The notes under the pieces: model-generated
Database searches by the model: none
What the model saw: the letters and a program-made list of their open reading frames with translations, nothing else
What the model was told of the DNA's origin: nothing
In this document: piece after piece, positions 1 through 12,732 of the stretch
Position numbering within the stretch: the first letter of the stretch is position 1
Layout: the number at the start of each line of letters is the position of its first letter
Program-made: the position numbers and the translations under genes
DNA from: Stemphylium vesicarium
Taxonomy: Eukaryota > Ascomycota > Dothideomycetes > Pleosporales > Pleosporaceae
Length of the DNA stretch: 64,000 bases
Direction of reading: 5' to 3'
Assembly (NCBI GenBank): GCA_004380135.1
Contig: QXCR01000077.1
Location: 62,001-126,000 of the forward strand

Positions 1-1334
1 TGTGCGGAAGGGTCCACGGGCGCGTTGTGCTTCTCTAACGTGGGGGAAGTGGTGCCGTCGTTAGCTTCGGCTGCAGTAGGCTCAGGACCAAGGAACCACG
101 CCCAAAGCCGGCGATTCAGACTCATGTCTCTCCGTGATACTACACCAGCTGCTGCCGCTACAATTCGTTCCAAATCACCCTTTCCGACACGCTCTTGGAG
201 GACAGGCGAGTCAAGAGGTAGGTGGGTCACCAGCAAGTCAAGGAACCCGCGTTGGATGAGTATCTGAGGGTCTGAAAGGCCTGACTCGAAGCAACGGATC
301 AACAGACCTGGCTCTGGGGATGTGGCTGCCTCGGCTTCGGCCGACGGAGACTCAGACGCCATGGAAGCATCGGAGGGAGAGTTGCGGCGACTCGGACGTC
401 CAAACTTGGGCAAGCGACGTACGAGGAAGGCCAGCGCACCTTGCCTTCTAGACGCATTAGTGATGGTGGCCAGAAAGAAGCACTGCCAGAAATGAGAAGA
501 GCCACTGGTCGTTTTGGCCTCGTTGGCTCCGTCTGAGTTTTCTCGAACAGCATTGCGCAGCTTCTCCGTGGCAGACACCATGCGCTCAAAGTCCTCGCTT
601 GTCTCATCCTCCAAGCCCGGAAGAAGTGAAAGTATAATGGCCTTCAGCGCTGGTCGAAGCGCAGCTCCATCGAGTTTCAGTATGTGTTTCTCGAAGACAG
701 AGAGGTATAGCGGACGGACAGAAAGCGAGGCGAAGGACAGTACTGAGGCAAGGCCGGGGAAGTAGAGGTTGAGATCACGAGCAAGGGTGTCTTTCTGAGC
801 ATAGGTCAGCATCTGCCAACCTGACACGGGGAAGTGGGCATACGCCAATGGTGGAGAAGATGTAGTCATAGACGTCGAGAGCTTTCTGGTGGACGCCCGA
901 GGGCAATGTTGGATTCAAGCACTGCGCTAATCGCAGTGCGACTGTATCGCTATGTGGGATGACGGGTATCTCTGGGGGATGCGCTTGGAGGGCCTGGGAG
1001 GGACATTGTATAAGCGCTTTGATTCATATTCGCGGTTGCAAGGCAGTATTGACCTTTAGTAGCCTTCCCAGGAACGAAATGTAGTCGGCCCATTCCTGCT
1101 GCGCAGTATCCCACAAGGCGAGGGCGCGTTCGACACCAGCGGCATATCGTCGGAAGCCTTTGTCTTTTTTGTATAGAACTGCAAATGCTGAGTCAGCCTT
1201 GGTGTCTCTGGGTAAAATGGTGTACCAGACATACGCTCTTCTAACGCATTGCGCGACGACCGCGGGACTGGACTGGAGCGGCCGGAACCTGGTGGTGAGA
1301 AGACGTGCAGATTAGCAGCGGGATCAGCGGACAT
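1..1334 (-). CDS. DOP1: DOP1/Dopey family protein, N-terminal part (runs off the window)
   Basis: Four exons can be assembled on the minus strand: 1334-1235, 1178-1054, 993-844 and 794 to the left edge, with introns of 56, 60 and 49 nt and all phases consistent. The start at 1334 opens a Pro/Ser-rich leader, followed by conserved Dopey N-terminal blocks such as FRRYAAGVERALALWDTAQQ, PSGVHQKALDVYDYIF and SLNRRLWAWFLG. Dopey proteins are very large leucine-zipper-like proteins (DopA in Aspergillus, Dop1 in yeast) that act with Mon2 and flippase complexes in endosome-Golgi traffic and affect morphogenesis. Only about 400 residues are present; the rest lies outside the window. The second intron has an unusual GTCAAT donor, but splicing it restores the conserved junction RLLK-ALQ. 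The family is sure; the exact first codon is likely. Confidence 0.9.
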
Positions 1335-1629
1335 GCTGTGTCTTGCAGGCAATATCTTGTCCGTATAAGCCTGGCAGATTACTGGACATGCTGCACTTGG
1401 AGGTCGTGTTGGGCGTATAATGTGCTGCCTGCGCGTTGAATGTATCCTACATGGACATGTCGCAATCCCGACACGAAGCCCTTCGCGAGAGCTCGGACCC
1501 TCCGCCCGCGACACCTGTAGGCTTTCACATGCTACCGCTACGCCGTCATGACGCGCATCACACGCGACCTCAGCAACACCAACATGAAGCCTAGATAGAC
1601 GACCCGGTAACCTCTGCGTCCAACGTACC
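1335..1629. promoter_or_regulatory. Shared divergent promoter region
   Basis: The 295 bases between the DOP1 start (minus strand) and the small membrane-protein start (plus strand) must hold both 5' regions. No TATA box or recognised factor site stands out. The function is inferred from position only. Confidence 0.4.
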
Positions 1630-2084
1630 ATGTACGACGCAGCGCCGGTATGTTCTTGTACATTGCACGTCGATGGCTAGACTGATCATGCCAGGCCTCA
1701 TGCGATCCACCACCTGCCCCACCTGTAGACACCTCTGGCGACCACCACCACTACCATCACCATGATCACCACGATGACGCACCCATTCACTTACCGCCTC
1801 ACCAAGATCCTCCACCCGACGATCCTCCACCCTCGTATGACGATGCCGTTGGGATGAGCGGCGCGCCGCCAGGCTATGGTACCTTCCGCCATTACACAGA
1901 CGACTCCTCCATGGCGAGCAGTGAAGTCGAAACCACCGACCGCGCTCTACCTGAATGGCTTGGACAGTTTTTGGTTGTCTTCATCTTCTTATGTCTCATA
2001 TACGGCTTCTGGAAATTTGTCAACTCCCCCGACATGCCCAATGGCGAATGGCCTGGAAACGGACGTCTAGGACCGTCTACGTGA
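1630..2084 (+). CDS. Small single-pass membrane protein with His-rich stretch and PPxY motif
   Basis: Two exons: 1630-1647 (six codons) and 1695-2084, joined across a 47-nt GTATGT...CCAG intron in phase 0, giving 135 residues. After a short Pro-rich start comes a His/Asp-rich stretch (residues about 23-42), then a Pro/Asp-rich segment with the PPxY motif PPSY at about residues 51-54. One hydrophobic helix (about residues 95-115) is followed by a short polar tail. No signal peptide precedes it. PPxY motifs bind WW domains such as those of the Rsp5/Nedd4 ubiquitin ligases, and small PPxY membrane proteins often serve as ligase adaptors; applying that here is inference. The His cluster might bind metal. 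I do not recognise an orthologue. The tiny first exon is supported by frame and splice motifs only. Confidence 0.6.
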
Positions 2085-5000
2085 ACCCACTATGAACATC
2101 GAGCGTGAGGCGCGAGAACGATGAACACACGAGCAGTCATAAGAGCAAGTCGCGAGGAGAGCACGAAGCCAAACAGACCTTGCAGTGTGCCGGAGCATAC
2201 ACTGTGAGAGCCAGAGGACAGCGACCACCGTCCATCAGCTCTGGTGAGATGATTACAGGTTGGGATAGGGAGGCCAGTGTACTTAATTATTGCTTAGATA
2301 CCCAAGGATGGCTTCATTCGTAGGCGCACATTGTGTTTATCGCTCCATTCTTATCAGCTATGCGGAACGCTCATACTGGCAGTAAGAGTTGTCATCGTTG
2401 CTTCTGATGGACATCTAACATGGCAGTCGAGTCCCCGCAAAAGGTAGAATGAAAAGAGAAAAACTACCTGGCAAACAATACATTAGACGACCGTACGATA
2501 TCATGTTAGTAGTAAGATGAGCAGTCAAGCCCTCAAGAATTGAACGCAGCTTCGACAGCAGACCAACATGCAGAAGCAAGTTTTACCACAACTCATTCGC
2601 CTCATCTCTCTTGCACATGATCAAAGAGCACGCATCAAAACGACATCATCAATCTCACCCACCCACCATCACACACCTATCGCTCTCCGGTCCGCATCAT
2701 CTCCTACATCAGCCTCTGCCACATGCACTCCAAACCCAATCCCCAAGATGCCGCTCACGCCGCTCACCAACGCCGCTCCGCTAAAACATCACCGCTAACA
2801 TCGCCCTGCCCGGACCGCGATCGACAAGAAAAGCATGTCACTCTTACCTTTCCGCAGCACCACCGCCTTACGCCCGTGGCCAAAATAACCAAGCCTTTTG
2901 CCAATCTGAGTTAACACTATGACCCATTGCAGCGGTCGTCTTATTTCAAGCAGTAACAGTAGTGGTATTAGCCTGTAGTCTGTTCGGATGTGGAGATGGA
3001 AGATTAAGAACACAGAGTTTGAGAGGCGTTCAAAGTGTGTGGTGGCTAGTGGAAAGCTAGGCGGTGTTGGTTTGATTCAGTAGCCTGAGGTTCAATTCAC
3101 GAGCGCGTGCATTCATGTCCACAGCATGTCGTTCGCGCACAGGCTGGAAGTTAGCCTGGCCGGCGGACTTTGCTGGCCTGCTTGGCCTTTGCAGCAAGCA
3201 ATGCTATGAATTCACGTCGGTCCGACTGATTCTGGTCGGCGATGCACTTGCATCTTGTGTGCATGTCGCTATTATCGCGTATTTCGGCCACAGTTGGCCT
3301 AGTGCTGTGCTGTTGGACCCCCGGATTACCGCTCTGGGGCAAGACGCCGTGTAGTGCTTGGTGTTGGTGATAGTTTCTTTGTTGGTAGGTGTCGATGCTG
3401 TCAACGTTCAGCGGGTGTGTGCCTGCTTAGTTGGTCACGACAAACCTTCGGCTGAATCTGCAAAGCAGGTTTTCAAGAAGCTAGGACTGTTGGTTATGAC
3501 ATACGTTGCGGTGCACCCGCCGGTCAACCTGATGTGGTGTGGGCTTCACCGACGGAGTCAAGACGGCCGGATAGTTTCCTGTTTGGGCAAATTCTATACA
3601 TAGATCTCAAGATTGCGAAGAGCATCGCATGTCGATGCGGGCCGAAATGATGAGTTCTTCCATGGCTGGGGTTGGCGGATGGATTCTTGATCGCGAGCAA
3701 GACGATCACGGAATCTGCCTCGCATCTGTTTGGAAGAGGGACAGGGTGTTGTTTGTGATTTCCCATGCCTACTCCACACGACAGGGAGGAGTGGTGGTTG
3801 TGCGTGGTGCAGGCATACCACGTTGATCTGCACATTAAACACGCGTGTTCCTCGTTAATGAAACACCAAAAAAAGCCACAGCTGTGTAATCACAATCGTG
3901 AATCGTAGCAAAAGAGCAAGCCACAGCCAAATCGCCCATTTCCACAACCGCCTCAACATTGCCATGACGCCCCTCTAGGCCGTCGTTAAAGCTAAACAAG
4001 CCCTCCCGACACGCGACCACTGAGCCGACCACCGAGACACCGAGGCACCGAAAACACCCGTCGTCGGCCATCCCCTACCCGCTATCACCACAATCCCACT
4101 CTTGGCAGAGGAGGCACATTGGACACACCACGACTCGTACCCGCCAGCGGAAGCGAAGCAAGAAGAAAAAGAATACTCGGGTCCAGCCCCAAACCAAGCA
4201 AATCACGGGATGCAAGTATCCGACCTAGCAAGCAAGAAGGCGGAAGACGAAGGTGAGAGACGAAAGACGTGAGAGAGAAACCCACATATGCCGCCTACCC
4301 CTGCATCCAAACAACCCACCCCAGTCCCACGTCCACCGTCTAGGATCGTTGCACATCTAAAGCGGCGAGCCCCCATCTGCACGAAGCGACAGGGTAAGGG
4401 CGCAACGGGGGTAGGAAGGAAGATGGGGGATCCACCCACCTTTTGCTGTGCCGCGAAGATTACCCAGATAGGTTTGATGCTGCGAGGTACCGCACTAAGC
4501 CGCAAACGAACAAAGAAAATGGTGGACAGGGGGATGGGAGCTGGGCTGGAATCTCAGTCTGTGGGTTGTGTCAATGTGGGTCCGACTGAGCGGCAGGGAT
4601 GTCGGAAAAAGCTCCCTCGCCCCAAGCGCAAGCAAGCGCTCGCGCGAGCTTGAGCTCGCTTCTCTCCCTCTCTGTGCACATAGAGACACAGTGAAAGCTC
4701 GTAGGGGCGCTTTTAGACCCCATGACGCTAACCGCGAGGTCGGTGCGTGAGTCCGGTATCCCGACCGCTGGGTTTTAACCGTAGCGGCTGGCTGCGCGAA
4801 GGTTTGAGAGGTTAGGTGCCTGGTAAGTGACATGGAAAGTGTAGGCGACTTTTTTGATTTTACATGTGTTTGTGAAAATTGGCATGGGGGAGCGGTCAAT
4901 GGAATGTTCTTTATGAATCCTGAAGGATTGCTGTGCAATCGATTATGCGGTTTTGCGGCGTCGGCGGCGCGGCGGCCATGGGCTGTCGGCATGAACTGGC

Positions 5001-5125
5001 TCCGAGACGAAAAGGGAAAACGGTTGCTTATCAATGTTGTTGAAGGATTGAGACATCGTTTTTCTTTTGATCGAGTACAACGAGGATTCGATTGCAGATT
5101 ATCAGAAACTGCATCTATCATATGA
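2085..5125. other. Gene-poor interval
   Basis: This 3-kb stretch has only short overlapping open frames with no recognisable motif. The right part (about 4,080-4,700) is rich in polypurine/polypyrimidine tracts. I see no tRNA, transposon ends or long repeats. It holds the 3' flanks of both neighbouring genes, which converge on it. Confidence 0.6.
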
Positions 5126-6919
5126 TTACGGCAACTCCCATACTTGGCCCTTCTTCTTCCCGTGATAGCCCACGTTCCTAGAACCCCAATACCCGCCCCT
5201 CCCTTTGATGTCCGCTTCTCCTTTACATTGAGGATTCTTGTGGTCCTCATGAGATCCCATTGGCCAAATGGGGATGTAACAAACTTCTTCGTCTTCGCAA
5301 GTTCCACACTCTTTCCAGGTCGTCCACTGCAAATACTCAACAAGGTCATCCACAAGCTCTATGGCATGAGAGGCATAGACCGAGGTAAATGACGCATGCG
5401 AGGTTGGTGATGAAGCAATGGAGAGAGCGGTAAGAAGAGTATCGCAAATCGAGTATGTGACGCTGTAAAGTGCAAGGTGCGCGAGAGGTGCGGCTGGCTG
5501 GGGTGTGGTGGGGAGTATGGGTATAAGTTGGACGATGCAGCGCTGTATTTCGAGTTTAGCGTTGCGGGATGTGTCGTCGATAAAGGGACGTAGAAGCGTC
5601 TTGAGGTATACAGCGAGTGTGTTTTTGTCTTCTCGGATTTCTTGGGCGCTGTGTAAGTAGTGGAGGGACTTGCTGTACCGCACTACTACCATATCTGCAA
5701 GTGCTTGCCAGTCTTGCGATTGCTTTTCTTCGGCCCAGTCTTTGCGTAGGATCATGTCTGTGATATCGTCCTTGACACGTAGGCGATCAGCCTCTTTGAC
5801 GTTCTGTAATCTGGGCATAGCATAGTCGGATTGAACGTCATTATCGAACAAGCCGTCGATATCAGGGTAAGCGAAAACGGAGATAAAGTCATCGAGATCT
5901 AGGGAAACCCGTCCTCCGCCGATACCGTTGTACCGCGAAGTCAATGCTTTGAGGTATTGCCAGCTACCAGGCCATCCTGGAGACCCTCCGTGGCGTTCTT
6001 CTGGAGATACTGCGACAATGTCTGTTCTCTCAAGATGCTTCTGAAAGTCACAGAGAATGATCTCAAATCCGGCTTCCATCCGAAGAATACCGTCAATCTT
6101 GCCTTCCCACAGTGTGCTGGTCATGTTACACATACCCTCAGCGCGCTTGAACTCTCCGCCCATGGGGCCTGAATCGGTAATGTTTAACAAGAGCATGTCC
6201 TGAGTGTCGAGTGTGCCATTGGGCGTTTTCCCCGCGGAAAGTCCATCGAGGTAGAGTAGCCGGAGCGGATGCTTTGGGATGTAAGTATGTAAATAGCCGT
6301 GCTCGTTATTTCTTTCCGGCCCCTGGCTGCGGAGTGGTTGCTGAAAATTGGCTTTTCTTTCATGGTGAGGATAAGCTGGATGTCCTGGGGGTAGCCTCTC
6401 ATGAGGCGGTGGTCCGTGTGGATGATGCGGTGGTGGGACCGATTCTAACAAGTTTGGGTTAGTAGAAGATCTCGAACGAGATCATGATGTCTTACCATCT
6501 TTGGCCAGTGGAGGGAGTCTTCTATCAGGCATATCCTCTTCATTGTTGTTTGTATGATGCGGTCTCGGATAGTGTTTCACCATCTTCTCCCCCATTGACG
6601 GCCCGTGGCCGTCTCCAGGCGGAGGCCCGGGAGGTCTTGCAAATATCAATGCATGCTCAGGTTCGAAAGCGAGCCACTCCGTTCCCTCAATTTCTTCGGC
6701 CTTCGAGGTGCCATGATAGAGCTGCGTCCCGGCTGGTACTGTGGCAAGGAAGAAGGACATGCCATTGTGATTGAGCGACGAGCCCCATTGCCGCATGGAC
6801 GAGTGAATAGCATTGAAGACATGGTTCGCATTTGGCACTTTGGGTACTTGGGAAGTGGTGCATCTAGTTGAAAGAAGTGCAGCTGAGACGAAAATGAGGT
6901 TGGACTGTGAGAAACGCAT
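5126..6919 (-). CDS. Secreted fungal protein of unknown function, 580 residues
   Basis: Two exons, 6919-6496 and 6444-5126, joined across a 51-nt GTAAGA...TTAG intron in phase 1, encode 580 residues. The first 23 or so residues form a hydrophobic signal peptide (MRFSQSNLIFVSAALLSTRC). A conserved-looking block follows (LYHGTSKAEE, then EWLAFEPEHALIFARP), then a Pro/His-rich linker spanning the splice junction and a long mixed domain with LRLLYLDGLSAGKTPNGTLD, FEIILCDFQ and LDLDDFISVFAYPDIDG. The C-terminus carries a few cysteines in CGTCEDEEVC. I know related uncharacterised proteins from ascomycetes but no assigned activity. The signal peptide and absence of an evident membrane anchor suggest secretion or residence in the endomembrane lumen. 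The exon join is strongly supported by frame. Confidence 0.8.
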
Positions 6920-9900
6920 TTTGTGAGTATCAGAGGCCCTCAGACACTCTCCCCAAGCCAGTGCAGAGAGAATGGCGTCTTGGAGGCCATCGTACGGTAT
7001 TCATAGGTGACGGTGGTGTTGTGACCGCGAAAACACTTAGCCAGACGCTGCAGTTGTATACGCGTCCGGATATCTCGCGATGGGAATTCTTGCTTCAGTG
7101 ACGCGGCTTCGACGAGGTATTGCGAATGTCCGTCTGCATGCGGCCAAGCTTGATCAGATAAGATAACACGGGCCCATTGGCTCCGATTTACGCGGCATGC
7201 TGAGCCGACGTCAGGTGAAAGTCCGCAGCCAACGTCGACAACAACACAGAGGTAGTGGGCTACCGTCGGAGAAATCGCTGCTGGCTGGAAGACGGCGGCG
7301 AAAATTCGCCGTCCGATGTTGGAGGTTGTAAGATCGACTCGATCCGATTGGTACGTGCAGGGTTGATGCCCGGGTGCATGCAGCCTTGAAGAGGCCATTC
7401 AGAACATCGCGTGTAGCGCCGTCAAGTCGGCGAAGTTGGGTTGCAAAATAACTGCGCAACAGGCAATTTTTGAGACATGCATCGTGGGGCGGAGCTGACG
7501 TTCCAGATGTCAAATTTGTTCTCTTGCACCTTCCCTTGTGGTCAAGATGCAGCTTGTCTGTGCAGTCGCTTGTCGGGCGCGTCACTAGGCTCTCGCGGAG
7601 GTTAGCCCCCATGCAGCTATGCGCGGAAATTGTTCGAGCGTTTTGCATCCAGGAACAAGTGCAAAGGCTTCCTACTTACGTGCGCACTTGGGACTGCGCC
7701 GCTTCATAGCAGCGCCATGTATCCACTGCGGCTTGGTAGCGAGCAGTGTGCGGAATTAAGGTACCTGGTACCACCTGTTAAATGCGCCTGAGTCACGAAA
7801 GTCGTTCGACGAACCTTCCTGGATGAACCCTAGAGGACGGGGACGCTGGGCTCGATGCGAACTTGGGATCTAGTTTGGTACCGAGATGGGATTAGTTGGC
7901 TCTTATTGCCATTATATCCGGTACTTTGCCGCAGCACCCAGTCCGCGACTCGGAAAAGAATTGACAGGTAGCAAATTGTGGACTCTGGTACCCTTTAGCA
8001 GTGAGGAGCGTCTGTGACTTGTACGATGAGTTTCGGGTAATCGGTCAGGATAGCGTTTAGACGTCATTGGGTATGCCATTTTGTTGTGTGGCTAGTAAAT
8101 GGCATCTGAAACTTGTTCATCCCCATGATCATAAAAGTGGTGCGCTAAGTATACGATGTAGTTGTTGGACGAAAGCACGGTGCCGCCGTCGCAATGCTTT
8201 CCCAAATAGTTGATCCTCTCCAGGGTTCTCGGAATGCAAAACCCCATACTCATGCACGGTCGATATATCGGTTGGTCTTTCCAATAGGCAAGGTGAGAGC
8301 ATCCAGACGATGGATGTGGCGGTAGCCAGTCTGAGCATGCGAGAGGCCACGGACATCGCTAATGCATTGCTGTGTGCATGCTTTCTTGCATCACACAGCG
8401 TGCGTCTCACCGACGGCGAAATACCTTGGGATGAATATTGAGTGAAACCTGCGCTAACAAAAAGAAACATTTATGCGCGCGCCCAACGGCAAGCCTAGAA
8501 CGGATCGTGGGGGCCATGGCCGGGCGTAGAGGACAGCTCAGAGTGAATAAATGAGGGTTCGACTAGCGCGACCCAGATCTACTCTACCCAGAAAATGGAT
8601 AGGCTACTGGAGAAGAGTGGAGTGGCCATTAAACCCTATCGGAACACACCCATGCCCATTGTCTTCACCGGTATGGGACAGGGGTATGAATCGTCATGTG
8701 TCCTGGAATGGGACGAGTCGTGAAGCACCCATTGCAGACAGCCACCTCGTGGCGGCGCAGTTAACTCGCCGAAGATCTGATCAAGCGAGTCCGAAATGAC
8801 GGTTGGCGACCCATCAGAGGCTGGCTATCCTGCGCTGTGTGACTTGGACCCTGGTCATCCTTTGCCGTGGACAAGGACATCGCGTGTTGGCTGCGTAACG
8901 GCCGCATCAAACGGCGCGGTGACAGGGTCGCAGGATTGCCGCTCGGAACATATGCCGCAAGCTCGCATATGTTCAGATAATGACAGGCCGTGCAGTCGTG
9001 CCACCGTAACCTCGACACTATTGAGTCTTAGCCGTCCGATGATGTTGTTTGTGCACACCGTGCGCTAGCGCGAGCATGTGTTGGAGGAAACAGTAACGCG
9101 CCCGTGACCGCAGGCTGCCGCAAGCGAATGTCTAGTCGATATCGACTCGGAGCGAGCGACGTAGACGACCTCATCGTGCGTGCTCACATACTAACCCACT
9201 AACGTAGTAAGCTCGCGGGATGGAACCGCTTGGGCGTCGTGCCTTTCAGCGCATGTGATAGACTGTGATTGGGAAGTCCAGTGACAGCCCTCATCTAACG
9301 TAATGTCTCCTATTGATCCATCGACATGCAGGTCTGACTGTATGCCATGCATGTCCCAGATTCTTGAAACGGCTTGGCCTGTCGCTCAACCATGACAACT
9401 GCCAAAACTGCCCGCATCGTGTACAGCCGCATCGCACCCGCCCATGTTTTTTGGGTAGGGCGATGTCGTCGGAAGTCGCTGCGAATCAACAAGGTTTCTG
9501 CTATGACATGGCGGGCGGAGCGGCTGCTGTCCAGGATCGCTGAACATGCCATCTTTGCAACTCGATCGTCTGTTGGACGGAGCACGACGCCCGCTAGCAA
9601 TTATTGCGCAAATAGGAAAGCCCATGTGATTCGTGGGGAGGGTCCAGCCACCTTGTAACAGGGTCGCGGGTCCACTTGAGTGGACGGGACGGCCAAGTCA
9701 GCCTTGTCAAGGAAATAAGGCCACCCACTAGCCGTCGGAGTCGCAGGCAATTAACTCCCGACGAGGTAGAGACCCTCTGGTGTGACATTCCGTAACGAAC
9801 TCCGATCGCACCTTGATATCTTTGGAGATGCCATGTCGGCCTGTAGTATGACGTTGTTCGGGAGCTGCGATTGGAAGGCAATAGTATGGAAGAAAATCTC

Positions 9901-10342
9901 ATTGAAAGCGACTTCATCAACGAACGTCACTCTTTCCAAGCTAGTGTAGGCAGCAGCCCGCCGTATGCATCTATTCACACCATTTCCCAACAAGCGTTCT
10001 TGCCGTAATGCGTAACTCCCTGGCAGTCCGAATGACTCCACATAGCATGCTCTAGTCTGTTGAAACGCCATAGTAATGCAACTTTAGAAAGAGGCTACAA
10101 TCGCAAATGAGCAAAAACGACAGATGCAAAAATCAGGGTATCTTAAACGAAAGTGAAAGGGGCCAAAGCCAGATTTGCCTGCCGTTGTCTGGACCGGCTG
10201 GTAGGTCTCCATCGTTCCGCCGTATACGTGGCCTGGCGAAGGGCCACAGGGAAGGTTGCAGGCTTCCCCGAGAGAGATATAAGCTCTGAGCTAGCCCTTG
10301 ATGAGACTCGGCAGGCGAAGGCGACAGCGTGAATTGTGGACT
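6920..10342. other. Gene-poor interval with short unrecognised frames
   Basis: No gene can be supported in these 3.4 kb. Several frames of 80-150 codons occur on the minus strand (for example 6940-7398, 7211-7648, 9751-10071), but none shows a known domain, signal peptide or plausible splice partners. The sequence is not conspicuously AT-rich and lacks obvious TpA excess, so recent RIP is not evident. It may contain eroded genes or transposon remnants. Confidence 0.5.
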
Positions 10343-11219
10343 TTATACTGATGATGTTGTGGACGACTTCCGAGAAGCTTTGAGATGGATCCTCTTGACG
10401 TGGTCTCGCTATATAAATAATTAGCATCATGCCTCTAAGCTTCAATAGAGTGTTGGAACTCACCATGTTGTCCACGCGACTGAATACTCTGTCGCATCCT
10501 TCCCAGTCACATAGGACACCGGGGTTATGTTTTGCTTCGTGTCTGGCGAGATCCTTCTTGCTCGAAAACCCTCCTCCATGAGACTGTGGACAATCGCCGT
10601 GACGGCAAAAGAATGACTTGGTGTGTCGCTTGTGGTGCTTCCTCAGGTCACATCCCCGAGTGAAAACTGCTCTTGATGTGCATCCGGAATAACCACACCT
10701 CCATGTTCCGTTCTTGTTGGGGATACCATATGCTCTAAGGTCTGGTGACGACGGCGAGATGGATCGAGACAGCGGGGGTGGTGATCTTTCTGAGATTACG
10801 CTGGATGCAAATCCATGGCCCACGGACGACGATGTGGAGTGCGATCTTGACGGTCTGCTGACAGGGTATTGGGAGAGCAACGTTGTATCGTGGGCGTGGG
10901 CAAGGGTCGGGGGAGATGCCATTGCAGTGAAAGGAGGGTAGGAGTAAGAAGGTGCTGGGGCCATGGACATGGACTGAGGCTGCGACGACCACATGTGGGG
11001 TGGGTAAGGCGAGTCCATGATCGGTCTGAACTCTTGTGGTGGAGTGTACATTCCACCGTTTCCAGGCATCGTTGTTTGCGGTCGGTGTGTCATATGGTGT
11101 AGCGGTGGTGAGTACATGATGTTCGGTGGTGATTGGCATGTACTAGAGGGGTAAAGATGGCCCATGCCGTCATCCGGCGCCATGAGCGCTAGCTCTGCCT
11201 CAGTAGAGAAGAAGGTCAT
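10343..11219 (-). CDS. C2H2 zinc-finger transcription factor, 273 residues
   Basis: Exon 1 is 11219-10464 and exon 2 is 10408-10343, separated by a 55-nt GTGAGT...ATAG intron in phase 0. The N-terminal 165 residues are Pro/Ser/Met-rich, typical of a fungal activation or interaction region. Three C2H2-type fingers follow: about residues 175-199 (CGYSGC...HHKRH), 205-231 (CRHGDC...HEAKH) and 237-262 (CDWEGCDRVF...HVKRIH). The third finger is cut by the intron: its cysteines are in exon 1 and its zinc-binding histidines in exon 2, which confirms the splice. The protein ends about 11 residues after the last finger. A nuclear DNA-binding role is expected from the family; targets are unknown. Gene-poor DNA flanks it on both sides. 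Confidence 0.88.
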
Positions 11220-11430
11220 CCTTGGGTAACGCGGTGGTGAGTAAGGTTCCAGGAGGAGTTGCGAAAGGGTTGATATATGATCGAGAAGGGAAATCTGGTG
11301 GTCTTCAAATGGCCTTAAATCGACGCAAACGTGGGTTGTATATCATGCAAGAGAAGTAGGCCAGTGCGTACAAGCGGGAAGTCCAGCACATGGGTGAGAA
11401 TGATCCAGTCTTAAGGCACAGACCCAAACT

Positions 11431-11886
11431 CTAGGGTTTAGGGTATGGTAAGGCTGCTAGTCCGGGGTGTACAGGATTAGCCCGGCAACGCACTAGGGGC
11501 CTCTCCACAACGGTAAGGCTGGGGGCGTGTGAGACTTGTCGAGAAGGAGTGGCGGGTAGTGGCGGTGTTGTGATGTCTTGCAGTGCCTGAATCTCCACTC
11601 GGCCCTGAAGGAAGGCCTTACGATACCAAGTTAGAAATTTCGGGCGGTGAACGGTAGATGCACCATGTGGTATATGTTCCTCAGCGTAGATCTGGAGCGC
11701 AGATAGAAGAAGCTTGTGTTGCTCTCGAGGACATGTCACTCGGGTCACATATCCGATCAGGGCGCGAAGCCGCCGGTGACTATCGAGCGAGAGTGCTTCA
11801 GCTAACGCTCGCTGCGCTGGCCTCCCAATCTGATACCGCTCCATAGTCCAGCGTCCGATTCCAGCCCAGGTGCATAACCCCTTCAC
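11431..11886 (-). CDS. Hypothetical open frame, 151 codons
   Basis: This uninterrupted minus-strand frame has a reasonable amino-acid mix, with a helix-rich first half (around RPAQRALAEALSLDSHRR and EQHKLLLSALQIYAEEH) and a Pro-rich end. I do not recognise it. No splice partner or signal peptide is evident. It could be a small gene, a fragment of an eroded gene or a chance frame. Confidence 0.25.
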   Translation of the reverse strand: MKGLCTWAGIGRWTMERYQIGRPAQRALAEALSLDSHRRLRALIGYVTRVTCPREQHKLLLSALQIYAEEHIPHGASTVHRPKFLTWYRKAFLQGRVEIQALQDITTPPLPATPSRQVSHAPSLTVVERPLVRCRANPVHPGLAALPYPKP

Positions 11887-12732
11887 AATTGCGGTGGAGA
11901 GCGAGTGAGCCTCGCGGGCCGGCTGGCTAATCCTTGTGAATGAAGGTACCGCCCTGATGGCGAGCGCACCGCTCTAGCGCTGGTCTGGGAAGCGGCCGAC
12001 TGCGGTTAGTCTACTGCGAAAGCTTCAACCATTTCGCTTGGGAACGATCCTTCGAGGACGGTTAACGCGATACCTGGCCAACGGCCGACAGCGCTTCGGT
12101 TACCGACTTTGCACGGCATCCTGCGTCCATCGCCAGACCCAGGCCACGTAACTCTGGGTTTTCTAGAAAATGGCACCGCATCACGATGGCGAGCGACTGC
12201 GACCGCATCGCAAGCCACATTCTGGACTAGCGCGATGGGCTGTGGAGCGACATTAGAAGGGCGGTAGCAGATGAGGGGCAGGAGATGCGCTTTCCATGGC
12301 TTTGGAGATGATGGACTGCCGATCGCAGCATGGGAGGAAAGTGACGAAAAGCGGCCTGAGTTCAGTCGCTTACGCCGGCAGAATTTTGGCGTCGTGCATG
12401 GGGACACGCCCCGCGCTACTCTTGGGCCGGGAGCCGTGTGGTATTTTTAACCCTGCATCCTGCCTTGAGCGCTGCGAGCCATGGAACCAAGGCAGCAAAG
12501 GGTAAAGTCTGAGTAAGCCAAGTTTCAAGCCGTCTGTCAACTGGCCTGATGTCTGTCAGTGACTCCCACCTACCAGACGGGCACACTACCCAGGACTTGC
12601 CCGGTCTGTGACGTGGTCGCGTCGTTCCTGAACCACCCGTGTCTGCCGAGACCACGGCCCTCGACATGGGCGAAGATGCGACGACAGTTTGATTGCACTC
12701 CAAACCACGACTCGTGATAGTCAATCATTTGC

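Noticed and set aside
3085..3105. tRNA T-arm-like GGTTCAATTC and similar strings elsewhere
   Set aside because: No matching acceptor or anticodon arms could be folded by eye around it.
4495..5355. 286-codon minus-strand frame overlapping the end of the secreted-protein gene
   Set aside because: Ser/Arg/Thr-rich composition without motifs, and it overlaps a well-supported gene on the same strand in another frame.
11427..11447. Telomere-like AGGGTTTAGGGT
   Set aside because: Only about two units, with mismatched unit length; expected by chance.
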